NCBI GenBank assembly: GCA_039545295.1
Contig: BCIK01000005.1
Span: 345,142-409,141, forward strand
Direction: 5' to 3'
Source: Udeniomyces pyricola
Lineage: Eukaryota > Basidiomycota > Tremellomycetes > Cystofilobasidiales > Mrakiaceae
Length of the DNA: 64,000 nucleotides
Shown: positions 18,745 to 30,684 of the stretch, piece after piece
Numbering within the stretch: position 1 is the stretch's first letter
How the letters are laid out: each line of letters opens with the position of its first letter
The notes under the pieces: model-generated
Seen by the model: the letters and a program-made list of their open reading frames with translations, nothing else
The model's database searches: none
Told to the model about the DNA's origin: nothing
Translations under genes and position numbers: made by a program

Positions 18745-19444
18745 TGGAAGGTCAAGATGTAGGGTGGCGGCGTATGAAGATGTAGGGCTATGGAGGGGCT
18801 TATTGTAACTTGAAGCAGCTTTGAGAAGTCGAGATCCCAGGCAACAAAAGCGAGTTCAAAACCCGCTGAAGATCGGATCCAAAGAGTCCGAGTCCCGGAA
18901 ACGTCATCCGCTTCGATCCTGCATTAACTTAGAAATCTCTTTTTCATCAATTTTCTCTCGCTTCCTTTTATTTCGTTCCGGGCCGCCTTTCCAATCACTC
19001 GATCTGGTTCCCCGTGAATGTTTTCTTCTCGAATATCGACCCGTTTCCCATCGACGGCCAGCACCTCCTTCTTAGGATTCATGTCGCCCCCCGAAGTAAC
19101 GTTGTCAGTTCAGTATGCCGACTTCTACTCAGCTTGCCTTCTTCATCTACTGATCTCTAGGCAGCTAGTAGTGTAAGACTACCATTAGTGGCTCCTAGTC
19201 TTCTCGACATACTACGTACTTGTATCTTCGCGCAGATGCACTTGCGACTGTGCTCTCGGCTTCCCCTGGCACAAGTCGATGCCTCGGATTCATCTGACTG
19301 ACTATGACAACATGGGTGCCTGCTGGTATGATATTATCATCAGATTATCTCCGTCCGCCCAGACCCACCACTCCCACATGTCGGTCAGTCCACGTACTCT
19401 TGCTGACCGGTGCATATCATCATGATGATGGACGCCTAGAACAC
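18745..19444. other. Divergent intergenic region
   Basis: The region lies between the epimerase (minus) and a small plus-strand gene, and should hold both promoters. It contains T/C-rich stretches near 18940-18990. A reading frame opens at ATG 19304 and runs into the downstream gene, so the true start of that gene may lie here. No RNA gene or repeat is visible. Confidence 0.35.
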
Positions 19445-20080
19445 ATGGCCATCGACGTCGACTCAATTTTGGTCACTCCTAGAAGGATGACCGCACCAGT
19501 TTCTCAAAAAACAAAAAGAAAGCCGCTTACGAACGACGATGAACTCTCTGGAATCCCTCAGAACGTGCAGACTCAGGCGGACTCGGACTCGGACTCAGGG
19601 TACTTTTTGCAGCCCGAGAACGTGGCCCTCGAGTTGTACGTTGCGGCGTTTTCGCCTTGGAATTCGGTTCATATCGACACAGCTTTTAGAGGGGTGATCT
19701 GCCGTGCCCGCTTCATGACGAGTCCATCGAGACCTCTGACATCATCTACATGTTCTTCCCCCCTATTTTCTTGAACCTTTTTCTCTTCTTCGAGCATGGA
19801 TCGTGAGCGAGATGAGCTTCCGACTGGCTCGCACAGCTTCAAAATCGAGACGACAGCCAACGGACACAGCTCCATCGCCGCTTCCGACAGATCGACTCAG
19901 ATCGATCCCGAAGAGACGTTCACCTCTGTCAACCATGACGACAACGACCTCAATTCCGACGCTCTCACCCAAGCCGAGCGACACGAACAGGCCAGAATTC
20001 AGGCCACTCTTGATGATCTCAGGAAGGAGCTTGGAGGCGCCGACGTGACAACGCTTCACCCCCCGGCCGTCGGGTCGTAA
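19445..20080 (+). CDS. Small hypothetical hydrophilic protein
   Basis: A tentative two-exon gene. The first part is open from ATG 19445 (MAIDVDSILVTPRRMTAP); ATGs at 19304 and 19487 are alternatives. It includes KTKRKPLTNDDEL, an acidic DSDSDSG run and QPENVALE. A GTACGT donor at about 19637 can be joined in frame to an acceptor TTCGAG at 19794, giving a second exon that starts MDRERDELPTGSHSF and ends at 20080. The C-terminal third, LTQAERHEQARIQATLDDL, would form a short coiled coil. The second exon could also be the whole gene, starting at ATG 19796. No family recognised. Confidence 0.4.
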
Positions 20081-20498
20081 CTAAGCCCATTTGTCGCCAT
20101 ATTCCGACAGGTTCCGAAGTGAGAGACCAGAAGGGGGAGTGTTTCTTTGTTTGTTTGTTTTTGGGGGCTTTCTTAGTTGTATTTACTGTCTCCATGACGC
20201 TCTGGGGTTGATTGTATATGGCGTGATGGCGATCGATCTCAAGGATCTCAGGCTGGATGTGAACGAAAAAGCACGCGAGAGATTGATGCAAGTCCATGAA
20301 TATATAAAAGGGGAGGGAGAGGGGGGGGGGGCGAGATAACAAAGGTCTAGAAGAAGGCGTCCAGTCGACTGGTAAGCGTTCAGCGAGAAAAAGAGGCCCA
20401 AAAACAAAATTAGTTTTCTTGCACCCCTTCATACGTTCTTCATAGTAGATACAGATGTGGCTTGGGCGGGAACTCCGAGATTGAAGATGGAAAGGGAC
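20081..20498. other. Convergent intergenic region with poly-G run
   Basis: This is the shared 3' flank of the small plus-strand gene and the nucleoporin gene on the minus strand. It contains a TTTG repeat near 20142-20162, an AT-rich TATATAAAAG stretch near 20300, and a G-rich run ending in 11 consecutive G (20321-20331). No gene is evident. Confidence 0.4.
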
Positions 20499-23400
20499 TT
20501 ACGTCAATTGCTGGTAGACCTCGACGCTCATTCTGTATCGCAACATGCCGGCGAACATCATCAGGCTTCTCGCTTTCTTCCTCAACTCTGCCATTTTCTA
20601 CAAAGAGAGTTGAGCAGAAAAAGGCACAAGAGAAGGCCAAGAACCACCGCGTCAGCAGAGCAAGATAGGGTATAGTCGACAGCAAAAAGAAAACAAAAGG
20701 CAGAGGCAAACTGAAGCGAAGAAAGAATTTAATTTTTTATATATAGACAACTCACGCTCTGTCTCGCCTCTCCTCCGTACGCGCTCTCCTTGAGGTTTTG
20801 ATGCAGCTTGAAGAGACACGTCATGGTCGCGACGAGGACATGGGAGAGGTTGTTGGCGATAGGCGGAGCGAGGTCCTTAAACTCATCCGCTCGTCGATTG
20901 ATAGCCGAGATGTCGGAGGTGAGCGGGAGAAGCGACGTTGATTCAATCGTCTGAGACAACGCAATTGGGACAGATGGGTTAGTCAAATGATCCCATCTAA
21001 CAGTCACCGTGGAACTCACGCTCATGTGGACCCATGGCATGCGTAAAGAATCAAACGAAAAGGTATCACGTACCTCCAAAGCTTTCTCGAGTCTACCCTC
21101 CTCTACCAACCCCAATCCTTCCTTCAATCTCAAGAGCACTCGGCACGTCTCGCGATTCTTCTCCTCAATCCTTGCCCACTTGCCCATATCGCTCTGGTAG
21201 TGATCGAGGATGCCCCGCGCGAGGTTACCAATGTCTTCCTCGCCGCCGAAACCAGCGCTTCCAACGGGTTGTTGAGCAGACGACGATGTGATGGGAAGCG
21301 AGAGCGACGTGCCAAGCGCGGTCGAGAGCAAATGGACGACGGTATCGTAGTCTTCGGCAAGGTTATAGAGAATAATAGACGACGTAAGCGAAGGGGGAGT
21401 GCCACTGACCGACGACCCGGCGGACGAGGTCGACGAGGAACGTGAAGCAGCAACTTTGACGATGGAAAGGAGGTAGGTTCGCTCGTCGGGGATGTGGGCG
21501 AGCTTGATGGATCTCTCGATCGCTCCAGGCTAAGATGACCATGATATGGGAGAAGTTAAGTCAGAGCCCAGCTGGTTTTCCCCTTCATGTGTCTCATCTG
21601 AGCCAGATTACTGGTGATATTGATCGAGCCCAGGAAGGGATCGAGGACTCACAACTTTGGAACCGTCAGCTCGAATATCACCGAGCAACTCGGCGTACGC
21701 TCCGCTCTCGAGGACGACCTCGCGAATCATCTCGTGACATTGCTCGACTTGCTCTTTGCCAATCGATCCAGGGGCGTCGGCAGAAAGGCAAACAAGGTAG
21801 ATGTACTGGAGAGCCGTCTGGGGATCAGATCGAATGAAAGGCTGAACATGTCGGTGGATGAGAAGCGGCAGATTGAGCGCCGGGGGCGTTGATTGCGAAA
21901 CTAAAGATGAATATGGTTTTGGATGAGGATGCATGTAAGCTCGAGCGGCAGGGAAGGGTCTGTGGACAGAAGCAGAGTCATCATGACGTACGGAGCTCGA
22001 CCGAAGAGACCGAGGCTTGAGACGAAACACGAAGGAGACCGTAGTAAGCAAGGGCGATGGCGAACTGAACAGCGTCGACCTGGTGTTGAGCTTTCGAATG
22101 CAGGAAGGTGATGGCCTGCGTATATAGGGATGGGGATTCACAAGCGATATGCAAACCGTATCAGTAAAGCATTTCACAATCAAACAAAGCGCAGATTCCG
22201 AAAACTTGACAGCGTACCTGCTCAAACTCTCCGACAAAGACCAAAACCTGGAACCAGAAGACAGGCCTATCTCCTCTTGGGTCAAAGTGTCGCTCTCCAA
22301 ACTTGCCGACCAAACCTGCCATATCCTTGAGTCCCCACCTCTCTCCACCAGCTCCCCCCGAGCCTTCTCGTCCCAAACCCTCCTCAGTCTCGTCCTCTCG
22401 AACAAAGCTCAGCTGGAACCAGAGCCAATCCTCGGTCGTGCGCGCAACGACAGGGACGGCCTTACGGGGGTCAATTCGGCCAAGGAGACGATACAGCGCG
22501 TGTTTGAAGGGGTCACCACCGTTGGTGGAAGATTGAGGTTGGTTCGACGAGTTAGATGCCGGATTAGGGGTCGTCGAGTGACGGATTCGGAGATTGTACT
22601 CGGTCAGGAATCGATCTCGGTGAGCTCGGGGAAGTCTAGATATTGCATGTACAAGATATATACGCGATAGTGAGTGTGAGTGATCCACTAGGCCTTGCTA
22701 TCACAAGCGGGATGTGGGACGAAAGGGAGGAAGAGCGAGCGGCCTACCTTCTGTCAGGGCTATCGAGCCATCCTTTGAAGAAGCCAACGAAGAAGCGCTC
22801 AGTTCGGCCAATGCCATCCTCGTTCTCCAACGCAAGTTCGTACGCCGCCTCGAGATGACCGGACCGAATGAGGTAGTACATCTGGGCCCAAATCGGCTGA
22901 GCGTTGACAATCTCGATGTCATCCTTCCATCGACCCTCCTTGTAGTGCATGACGCGAGTAAAGCCCTTCACTTTGTTGACCAGAGAAGGAACACCGCCCA
23001 GTGCCGCCTGGGCAGGTTGAGCGGCGACCTTTCGGTCGACGTGTGATTGGAATCTGAGAAGGCCGAGAACATGACAAGTCAGTCTCAGCTTGAGGAACGG
23101 TAAAACTCAATCGGGCAGATGCGTGTTGCAAGCCTCGTGTATACACTGTCATTGGCTTCTTATGGAGCTAAGGAAAGGAATACTCACTGTTCTTCAAGGA
23201 ACCGCTTGCCTCCCTCAACCAGACCTCGACGGACTTTCCTTCCACTTTCTCCCTCGCCATTGTCTCCAACGTAACCCCTCGCATAGCATCGCTCTCCGAC
23301 GCCCTGCTCGCCTTCGCGAACAAGGTAACTCAACAAACTGAAAGTCTGAGCTAGCAATGGATTGGCCGAAGGTCCCGAAATTGGCGCAGTTTGGTTGGCA

Positions 23401-24477
23401 GGGGAGGAAAGCGACGACGCGTACGACTTGAGCAGCGGGAACGAGGACGAAGCCGAGCTCGAGGCAAGTCGGGTTGCGTTGAGCGAGCGAACGATTGAGT
23501 CGTACTTGAGCAGTCGCTGGTGAGTGGCCAAGGTCTGGCCAGCCTGAGGAAGACCATTGCCGGTGCCATTGCCGGAAACGCTGCCACTAAGGCTCGAGCC
23601 AAGTCGACCTCTGACGCTCCTGCCAAATGCGCTGTTCCCAAGCGCGCTGCTCTTCCCCAAACTGGATTGACTAAGTCCGCCACTCTCAAGGGAAGCAGCC
23701 GTCACGTCTCCTGCACCCACTTCCTCGAGAATCTTGCGCTTTTGCGAATCCCAGGAGGAGCGGAGCCGAGAATCGAGAGTTGAATAGAAGGAGTTGGTTA
23801 ATTGGGCGTGGGATTCGGAGAGGGCGGTCAGGATGAGTTGCTCCCTAGTGTGTCGAAGGTAGCCCTAAATGGATTCGGGTTGGTGAAGCCGTTCAAGGTT
23901 TGGACATATGCGTTAGTTGCCAGCGTAAGGAAGGCCAGCTGGAGAGCTTGCCAAAGCAAGACAGCAAGTACCAGAGAAGCAAGAGAACGAACATCGACAT
24001 CACCGTCGCCGAGTGGAATGAGAGGCTCGAACGTGCCTCCAAGGGCAGCTGGAGCAGTCGCTCGATCGACGCGGTACTTGAGGTCCTCGAGGTTGACACC
24101 AGCGTTGGCAAGAAGATGGGCTCTGTATAGGTACAATGAAAGCAAGACGTTCGGTGATCAGCTACCAGACGTGCGGTTTGATGTTGTCCCCGCGTCGTTC
24201 CACGCGTTCCAAGTCCCAATCAACCATGCCGCGATGAGGATTCCTTTTGTTGCTCCCCTAGGATCTGATGGCTTGTTTGAGCAATGAAATGAACTGACGC
24301 TCGACCTTCCTCGCCTTCCTCGCGACCGGCAACGCCTCTGCCCTTTCCAACGAGCTTGCGACTTTGCTCTTCGACCTGATCGAGAGCGAGATGAAGCTGT
24401 GGGAGGTCGGAGGTATCAAGGTGAGAGGTGAGATTACGGGATTGAACGAGTAGCGAAGCTAGCGTCGAGGGGGGCAT
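20499..24477 (-). CDS. NIC96: Nuclear pore scaffold nucleoporin NIC96/NUP93
   Basis: This encodes an inner-ring scaffold nucleoporin that anchors the central channel nucleoporins. ATG at 24477 opens MPPSTLASLLVQSRNL, followed by helical segments typical of the N-terminal coiled coil. Downstream exons carry WDSQKRKILEEVG, a Ser/Gly-rich insert, then GGKRFLEEQ, which is highly characteristic of Nup93/Nic96. Next come VHYKEGRW-like and NAQPIWAQMYYLIRSGHLEA, then LLGRIDPRKAVPVVARTTED and WLWFQLSFVRED. Alpha-solenoid exons follow (LNLPLLIHRHVQPFIRSDP, LARGILDHYQSD, FKDLAPPIANNLSHVLVATM). The last exon reads MAELRKKARSLMMFAGMLRY and reaches a TAA at 20501-20499. That TAA sits inside a GTAAGT-like donor, so a short extra 3' exon is possible. 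At least eight exons. Identification is strong from motif order and size. Confidence 0.92.
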
Positions 24478-25268
24478 GGTGGAAGGGAGGGAGGAGTCAA
24501 AGGTGAGGGAGATGATGGTCAAACGTCAAAGAAGTTGTGGATTCGCGTCGGTGGTTCGTTGATCGTTCCCCTCTTCGATCATGATCATCAAGTTCAACAT
24601 TCAATTTGGGTTAACACTCGTGCAAGCTGATCATATACATCATATATAAATGCGCGTTGCGATATCTGAACATACCACGATCAATCACCTCCAGGCCATC
24701 GCTTGTCGCATGACTGCACATCATCCCACCGTCATGCATCCTAGTTTCCCACAGCTCTGACCACTCGGAAGCGTTGACGATAAGAGGCCGTACACTCAGC
24801 TTCCCTGATTGCCTAGGCTTATACCCGCTCACCAGCGTCCACAATCATCCGGTCATGACTATGCAGTACTTTTATGACCAGACCTGCAGGCGAGGCCCGA
24901 TCGACAAACGATTCCCCTTTCCTTTTCAGTCGTCTTCCCAAATTAATCGTAACCTTTGCGTTGTCTGTTACACCTTGAGCTCATCACCCAACAAACCCGT
25001 GTTTGAGTGATTAACCGACCTTGACTGACCCTTGAGTTAACTAGTTGACCAACAGAGCAGGAACTTCACAGATCCCAATCAGCAGTCGTGCTACATACAT
25101 TCTTTCACTCACGACCATCACCCTCACTCGCTTCCTCACGACCTGTCACGACCCTCTCCTAAACTATACCTACTGGCCACGACCACCCACATAACAACAA
25201 GTATCTCGCCAATCGCCTACGTCTGGATCTCTCCGCGCACTACTCTGTCCTACCTGATATCGTCGCAC
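24478..25268. other. Divergent intergenic region, NIC96 / lipase copy 1
   Basis: This should contain the NIC96 promoter (minus) and the promoter of the first lipase copy (plus). I see AT-rich stretches near 24625-24650 and 24950-25000, and a C/T-rich 5' UTR-like run (25080-25200). No open frame looks coding and no repeat stands out. Confidence 0.35.
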
Positions 25269-26955
25269 ATGTCTCGCCTCATAGTGATTCTTATTTCCTT
25301 CATCACCTTCCTCCTCGGCATTGATTCTATTGTTGCTGCACTCACTCGAGTAAGCAACTCGGTTCACGCTCTTACCAACAACCGCCTTGACCCGATTCCG
25401 ATCGATGTCGCCACACGTCAGGATCTTGCGCAGTGGGCACGACTGGTAAATTGATTGCTTGCGAAATATCCTTGATCTGTTGACTTTAATTGGCTGATGA
25501 CTGCACTTCGAAACTTGAAAGATGTCTTGACCGTGTCAGGCCGAAGCCAGTTATTGCTCCGTTCCCAGACTGAGTAACTGGACATGTGGAGGTAAGCGGG
25601 TTTCATGGCGAGATTAGTTGGATGTATTCCCATATCTGACGCCCATTATGGTCGATTGTAGCTTACTGCGAGCCAGACGTAGTTCCGTTGTTGGTTGGAG
25701 GAGGTCGTGATGATACGCTTATCCCTGTGTTTTACGTCGCATACCATCCTTCAAAGCGCTCAATCGTTTTTGTGAGGTCTAGCACTGATATCGCCGGTAC
25801 CCTGCCGAAGATGGAACCACTCTGCTAAGTCATTCACCATGTGTATCTCGCGTCGACCATCGCTACAACCAGAGTTACCAGGGCACACGCTTCACCTCCG
25901 TCACGTCACTTACCGAAGCCTTCATTTTCTTTCCCAGGAAGTTGAAGTCACCTCTGTTCCCAGACATATCTCCAAGCGTCAAGATGCACTTGGCTTTCAA
26001 TTGACTCACAGCCTGACGGTATCTGCTATCGTCGATGCCGTAAAGACAGGTCAGTGCTGGACTCTCCACTTCTCATGAGCTGAGATCTTGGGGCGCTGCA
26101 ATACCTCACTTGGCCGCCAGGCATACTGATCCGGCCAGCCTCGATGTACACTCTACGCTGTCTCTCACAAATCCTATCGTCATGAAGGGATGAGCATATA
26201 CAATACGAGCAACGGTGGAACTCTTTCACATACCATTTTTTCAATGTCGCTCAAATGCTAACTTAGAGTCTCGATATCTTGATTCATCACTATTGCATCT
26301 TGACGGGCCATTCGCTTGGTGGAGCATTGTCTGTTCTTGACGCCATTCTGCTCAAATCTCGTTTTCCTGACGCAAGCATTTCGGTTCGAGTGTTCTCCTT
26401 GCATCATATCGGAAACAAGACATTCAGTCAGCTGTACAGTGGACTAGTGAGCTGTTTTTTTCTTCTTCCTCTTCCACCTGTTTCAGGTGTATCCGTGCTT
26501 CTTGGACGGCCGGGGCTAATCCATTCGTACTCCGCTCTGGTCAGATTACTGATTCATTGAACATATCCAACAGAAATGGTGTGTTGACTTTATGTCTACA
26601 CCCTACAGACGTAACATCATCGGAACTGACCAGTTCTTGTGATCTGCGCATCGTGGCAGATCCTGTCCCGCGTCTACCTCCCCTTTTCCTTGGCTTCTAT
26701 GGCCTGCTCGACCGAATCTGGATTCCTCCTACATCCAAATCCGCACCAATCTCGGTATCCGACATCTCAGAAAGTGTCGTGTTCTGTCCGGGCATTGAGA
26801 ATCACAACTGTATAGATGGGCAGTCATCGATCAACATTGCCGATCATCGAAGATACGTGTCTTTGACTTTTCGCGAAACGACTCAAAAGACGTTCCAAGC
26901 TGACATATTCTTATCACTTGCTGTGGTTGTAGCTCGTACTCTGGCGTCACCATGA
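25269..26955 (+). pseudogene. Class 3 lipase copy 1, apparently decayed
   Basis: This is the first of three tandem lipase copies. ATG 25269 opens a hydrophobic signal-like segment (MSRLIVILISFITFLLGI). Further exons give ASYCS and SNWTCG, then the oxyanion region YQGTRF (HQGT in the sister copies). After LFPDISPSVKMHLAF the frame meets a stop, while the homologous continuation (TVSAIVDAVKT) lies in a different frame, so a 1-base frameshift separates them near 25997-26010. The next intron's expected acceptor before LTGHSLGGALSVLDAILL is also missing: TATTGC stands where an AG is needed. The nucleophile elbow GHSLGG, the Asp motif DPVPRLPP and the region CPGIENHNC near the His (ADHRR) remain readable downstream. 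The sister copies have DHAG at the catalytic His. I infer a recent pseudogene; a base-calling error plus an unusual splice is the alternative. Confidence 0.6.
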
Positions 26956-28145
26956 GTCAAGGAGCCTGCGTCATCTGGTGACTTCGGCGCGATTCACATT
27001 CATCTAGATGTTTTCTGTACGAGTATCAGCGTTTTACCTAGTGAAGGCTGATTTGCCATTGCATGTGCCCTTCTCTGTCAGTATATATATAGTACCCATC
27101 ATTGTTGCTGCGACACCTCTTTCATCTTCGATTGTTCACATCCTGCTTGTCTGTTCGCAAACAAATACATCTTCCATGTGTTGACTTTTTTCATCCTCAG
27201 TGCTTCTGTCATACCTAGAATTGTGATGTCTTCTGCCGAGTTTTAGTATAACCATATAACGCACTAGTCTTTGAAAATCCATAGCTTTCCGTAGTGAAGG
27301 GTCCGGGCCGTGGCCCTGACGCGCAGTCATGTCAATACATGGCGCATAGCACGTACGTATTGCTGTACTTTTTAAATCCGTGTTAGTTAAATCCGTGTTA
27401 GTTGATTGTATATTTAACCTGACATGTCCGTCGCTACAACCAGATTCATCATGTCATAAGTTGGAGCTCCAGTTGATGAGTACTTTGATGATGCGCAGAT
27501 GCCGATGATCTGAGTACCGCCAAAAAAAATCGAAAATGAGTGTTCATCGATTTTGATCGATTTGATTTGAATCGACTTTCCGGATGTGAGCGTGTGAGCG
27601 CGTGAGCGGCGAAAGAGTGTCACGATGACGTGCAACGCCCAAAGTCCAACGTTCATCAACGTTCAATTCCAAGTCAACCTCCACCCTGTGCCCACAGCAA
27701 CAAAATCACAGATAACGATTGACGCTAACATGTATTCATCAGGAGCTTTGACTTCTCTCAACATACTTGATCTGCACGTGCAATCACCGACATGATTGGA
27801 GCCCGGAATGTGCGGTTGGTCGGCAGTCAAGCCCCCTTTCTCTCACAGGCCCCCGGAATACTCGCCTCCCCTCTTCGCGAGACATCTCAAACCCCTCAGT
27901 CAATCTGACCGTCCAGCTAACACTCACCTTCCTTTGTAGTCTGGCCACTCGTTCCACATCGCGACCGTTTTTTTGCTGGCTCAAGAAACGTCTCAACCTA
28001 GTTCCCGTTGGCGATCCGGTCCCTCATCTCGACTCTCATCCACTGCGTACCTGACCGTCCTCATACGCTATTCGTAACGCTCTTGCTACTTTGACCTGGA
28101 GCTATTGCATATCCCACATCTTAAGATACCCTCAATATATCTCTC
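26956..28145. repeat. Intergenic region with a 15-nt tandem duplication
   Basis: The region lies between lipase copies 1 and 2 and should contain the promoter of copy 2. The unit TAAATCCGTGTTAGT occurs twice in tandem at 27373-27387 and 27388-27402. A short TATATATA stretch lies near 27082-27090. No open frame resembles a protein, and I see no relic of a further lipase copy. Confidence 0.45.
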
Positions 28146-29645
28146 ATGCACTCCGTGTTGATCTTCTTGCTCGCCTGGTCCTATATCGCGCAGGCCGCGC
28201 CGTTGGCCTCTGACCCGAAACGCTCGCTCCTCTCCAATCGGACACCCACATCCCTTGCTGCGAATGCGACGGTGGCTGAAATAAAGTTTTGGGGCGAGTT
28301 AACAGAGGCCAGTTACTGCTCTGCTGCATCCCTCACAAGCTGGACTTGCGGTCGTAAGTCGTTGCTTATCTGATGTTGCAGTCTGCTGTGTTGACATATT
28401 TGCACTGACTTACATGGGACCGGTCAATTTACGTTTCTACTATTCTATAGAAGCTTGTGACGAAAATCCAGGAATCCAAACCATAGCCGCAGGAGGTGAT
28501 GATCAAGCTATCCCTGGGTGGTACGTGGCCTATGTACCGCAACAGAAAGCCTTGCTCGTTGTGAGTCTAGCTCGTTACGTATTTTCTTCCCATCTGAAGT
28601 CTAGGTACTGATTGATTGATCGATTATCTTGTCAATTGTAGAGCCATCAGGGAACCAACACGAAGAGCCCGGTCAGCGTCGCTGAGGATCTCCTTATCGC
28701 CCAAGTACCCCTGAGGCAGGATCTCTTTCCCGGTAGGTTTCCAAGTTCCATGTTGAAGTCGCATTATTTTATGTACCCTAGTAAAAATTGGGCACATCAT
28801 GCACAGTCTTCCTCAGCCATCAGCACCTTGGACGGAATGATTGAAAGGTATTGCTTTTGCTCATCTTTCCATCAGGTACACTGCTCAATGGCGCCACGAC
28901 GCACAGCGGATTTGCTGCGACACAAGCACTGACCGCACCCACCATTCTGTCTGCGGTCAAGCTTGGAATGAACAAATACAACACAACAAGAGGTATGATA
29001 AGGTTGCAGTCCTTACCAGACAGGTCAGCCCCCGCTAATGTGCCGATTGATCCATGACCGACTTTCTATATGCAGTCGTTACTTCTGGGCATTCATTGGG
29101 AGCCGCAATTGCTATCCTTGATGGTCTCTACCTACAACTTCAGATCCCTCAGGCCGTCGTCGAGGTCAAAGCATTTGCGCCTCCTCGAGTTGGCAATCCA
29201 TTCTTCGCCGCGTTTTTGGCCAAGAAGGTGAGCCAAGTGGCTAAGTCTCGACCGCTTGACCCACAGTTGAACTGATTTGCCATTTCGACACAGGTACCGA
29301 CTTCGATGGCCATCATAAATCGCTACGGTAAGTTCCCTTATTGTTTCTTCTCAGGGAGTCCGGCACAGCAAACTGATGTCAAGATCTTTGATCAATTGAC
29401 TGGGAGGAACAGACCCTGTCCCACGACTTCCTCCTATCCTGATGGGCTTTTCTCAAATTCCAGGACAAATTTGGATCAATCCCACAGGGGAATACGTCAA
29501 CTGTCCAGGAATAGACAACTTGAACTGCAACGAGGGCACCAGTCTGGCCCTGGCCAACCAAGGCGATCACGCAGGGTTTGTCGTCATTGTTGCAGGCCCT
29601 GGTCTGTGCGACAGTCGAGTTGATTTTGACCCGATTTTTGTTTGA
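28146..29645 (+). CDS. Secreted class 3 lipase (alpha/beta hydrolase), copy 2
   Basis: A secreted triacylglycerol lipase of the fungal class 3 family. ATG 28146 begins a signal peptide (MHSVLIFLLAWSYIAQA). Exons then give EASYCSAASLTSWTCG, PGWYVAYVPQQKALLV, the oxyanion motif SHQGT, LFPGTLLNGATTHSGF, the nucleophile elbow VVTSGHSLGAAIAILDGL (Ser in GHSLG), FAPPRVGNPFFAAFLAKK, the acid motif DPVPRLPPILMGF, and CPGIDNLNCNEG followed by DHAG with the catalytic His. All three triad residues are present. Intron positions match copy 3. After DHAG the frame reads on through FVVIVAGPGLCDSRVDFDP to a stop at 29643-29645. In copy 3 an intron interrupts just after the His, so the tail here differs. Cys pairs in the N-terminal segment suggest disulfides. 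Confidence 0.88.
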
Positions 29646-30684
29646 TGCAACGGCTTTTAGACCTTATGCTGGCGTTAGATTGGGTCAAGACCAGTGTACT
29701 GCATAAGAGGGACCCACCTAACCGCTCCTACGAATGTCAGCAGGTGACGCCTGCTTTTGCGTGTGTGTGTCAGTCCGGGCGACTCTTTTCCGCATGTGAC
29801 ACAGCTAACGAACCTTTGGTTTCATCGACCTTCATCCGGATACAGCAGGCTACGGTCAACCAAGGCTCGCTCGAACGACTGAACTCGGTTCTAAGCATCA
29901 CGACTTCACGAACGTAGTATCATGGACTCCCATCTTTTCTTTCCGATATTCGGTGTTCGACATTCGACGGTCTCGATCCTTCCAGGACCTTGCGTCTTTT
30001 TCCTTCCATATTCTTAACCTTCTTTCAATACCAAAACATCTCACACCTGAGCGTTGCATGTTGCACGTGGAAGTGAATTATCGATGTTTGATTGTCACTG
30101 TCCTTGTTGCTGTCTCGTGCCACGACTAGCGTACCAGCGCCTGACTGGCTGCCCTTCACTATTTGCGTGAGTGCCGGATGCACTTTAGTTTGCTGTTTGT
30201 GTCTCTCAGGTTTTCAGCTTGGAGTCCCCAGGATTGTAGACCTCGATGTATTTTTGTTCGTCTCCAAGTACCCCTTTTGTCCGGTCATATCCACCGGCTT
30301 TCACATGTTCACTTGCTTGGCAGATCAAAGACTGGCGGAGGCTGATCCGCAGCCGGCCAGACGACGCGCTAAAAGCTTCGGTCTCACGCGAACCATCAGT
30401 TTCCCAACGTGGCCTTGGCCCGCCATGAACGCCGTGCCCGGAACCCGTACGTCATGATCATGCTGCACCTTGCCGGTTGACCAATAAGCGGTGGTGTCTT
30501 CGAGAAGTCGAGACCCGGAACCTCACGTGACTGACCGCCATGATCAAGTTTTCTGCAGCCCGCAACTTCTTACACCTTGCTAGGCCCGATGCACGCCCCT
30601 TAAATCGTCCTGCAGCTCAATTTGGTCTTTTCTTCTCTCCAGCACCCATCACACGCACAACCCTTATAAATTCGATCGCCTTCG
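29646..30684. promoter_or_regulatory. Intergenic region with lipase copy 3 promoter elements
   Basis: This region separates lipase copies 2 and 3. A CCAAT box (GACCAATAAG) lies near 30479-30488 and a TATA-like TTATAAATT near 30664-30672, about 15 bases before the copy 3 ATG. The TATA element is close to the start codon, so transcription may start very near or inside the coding region, or an upstream TATA is used. A run of lower-complexity T/C sequence fills 29940-30020. No convincing gene. Confidence 0.35.

Noticed and set aside
29570..29605. A 20-nt intron after DHAG in lipase copy 2
   Set aside because: GTTTGT...GCAG would keep the copy 3-like ending, but 20 nt is below any workable spliceosomal intron. 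The open read-through frame is preferred.
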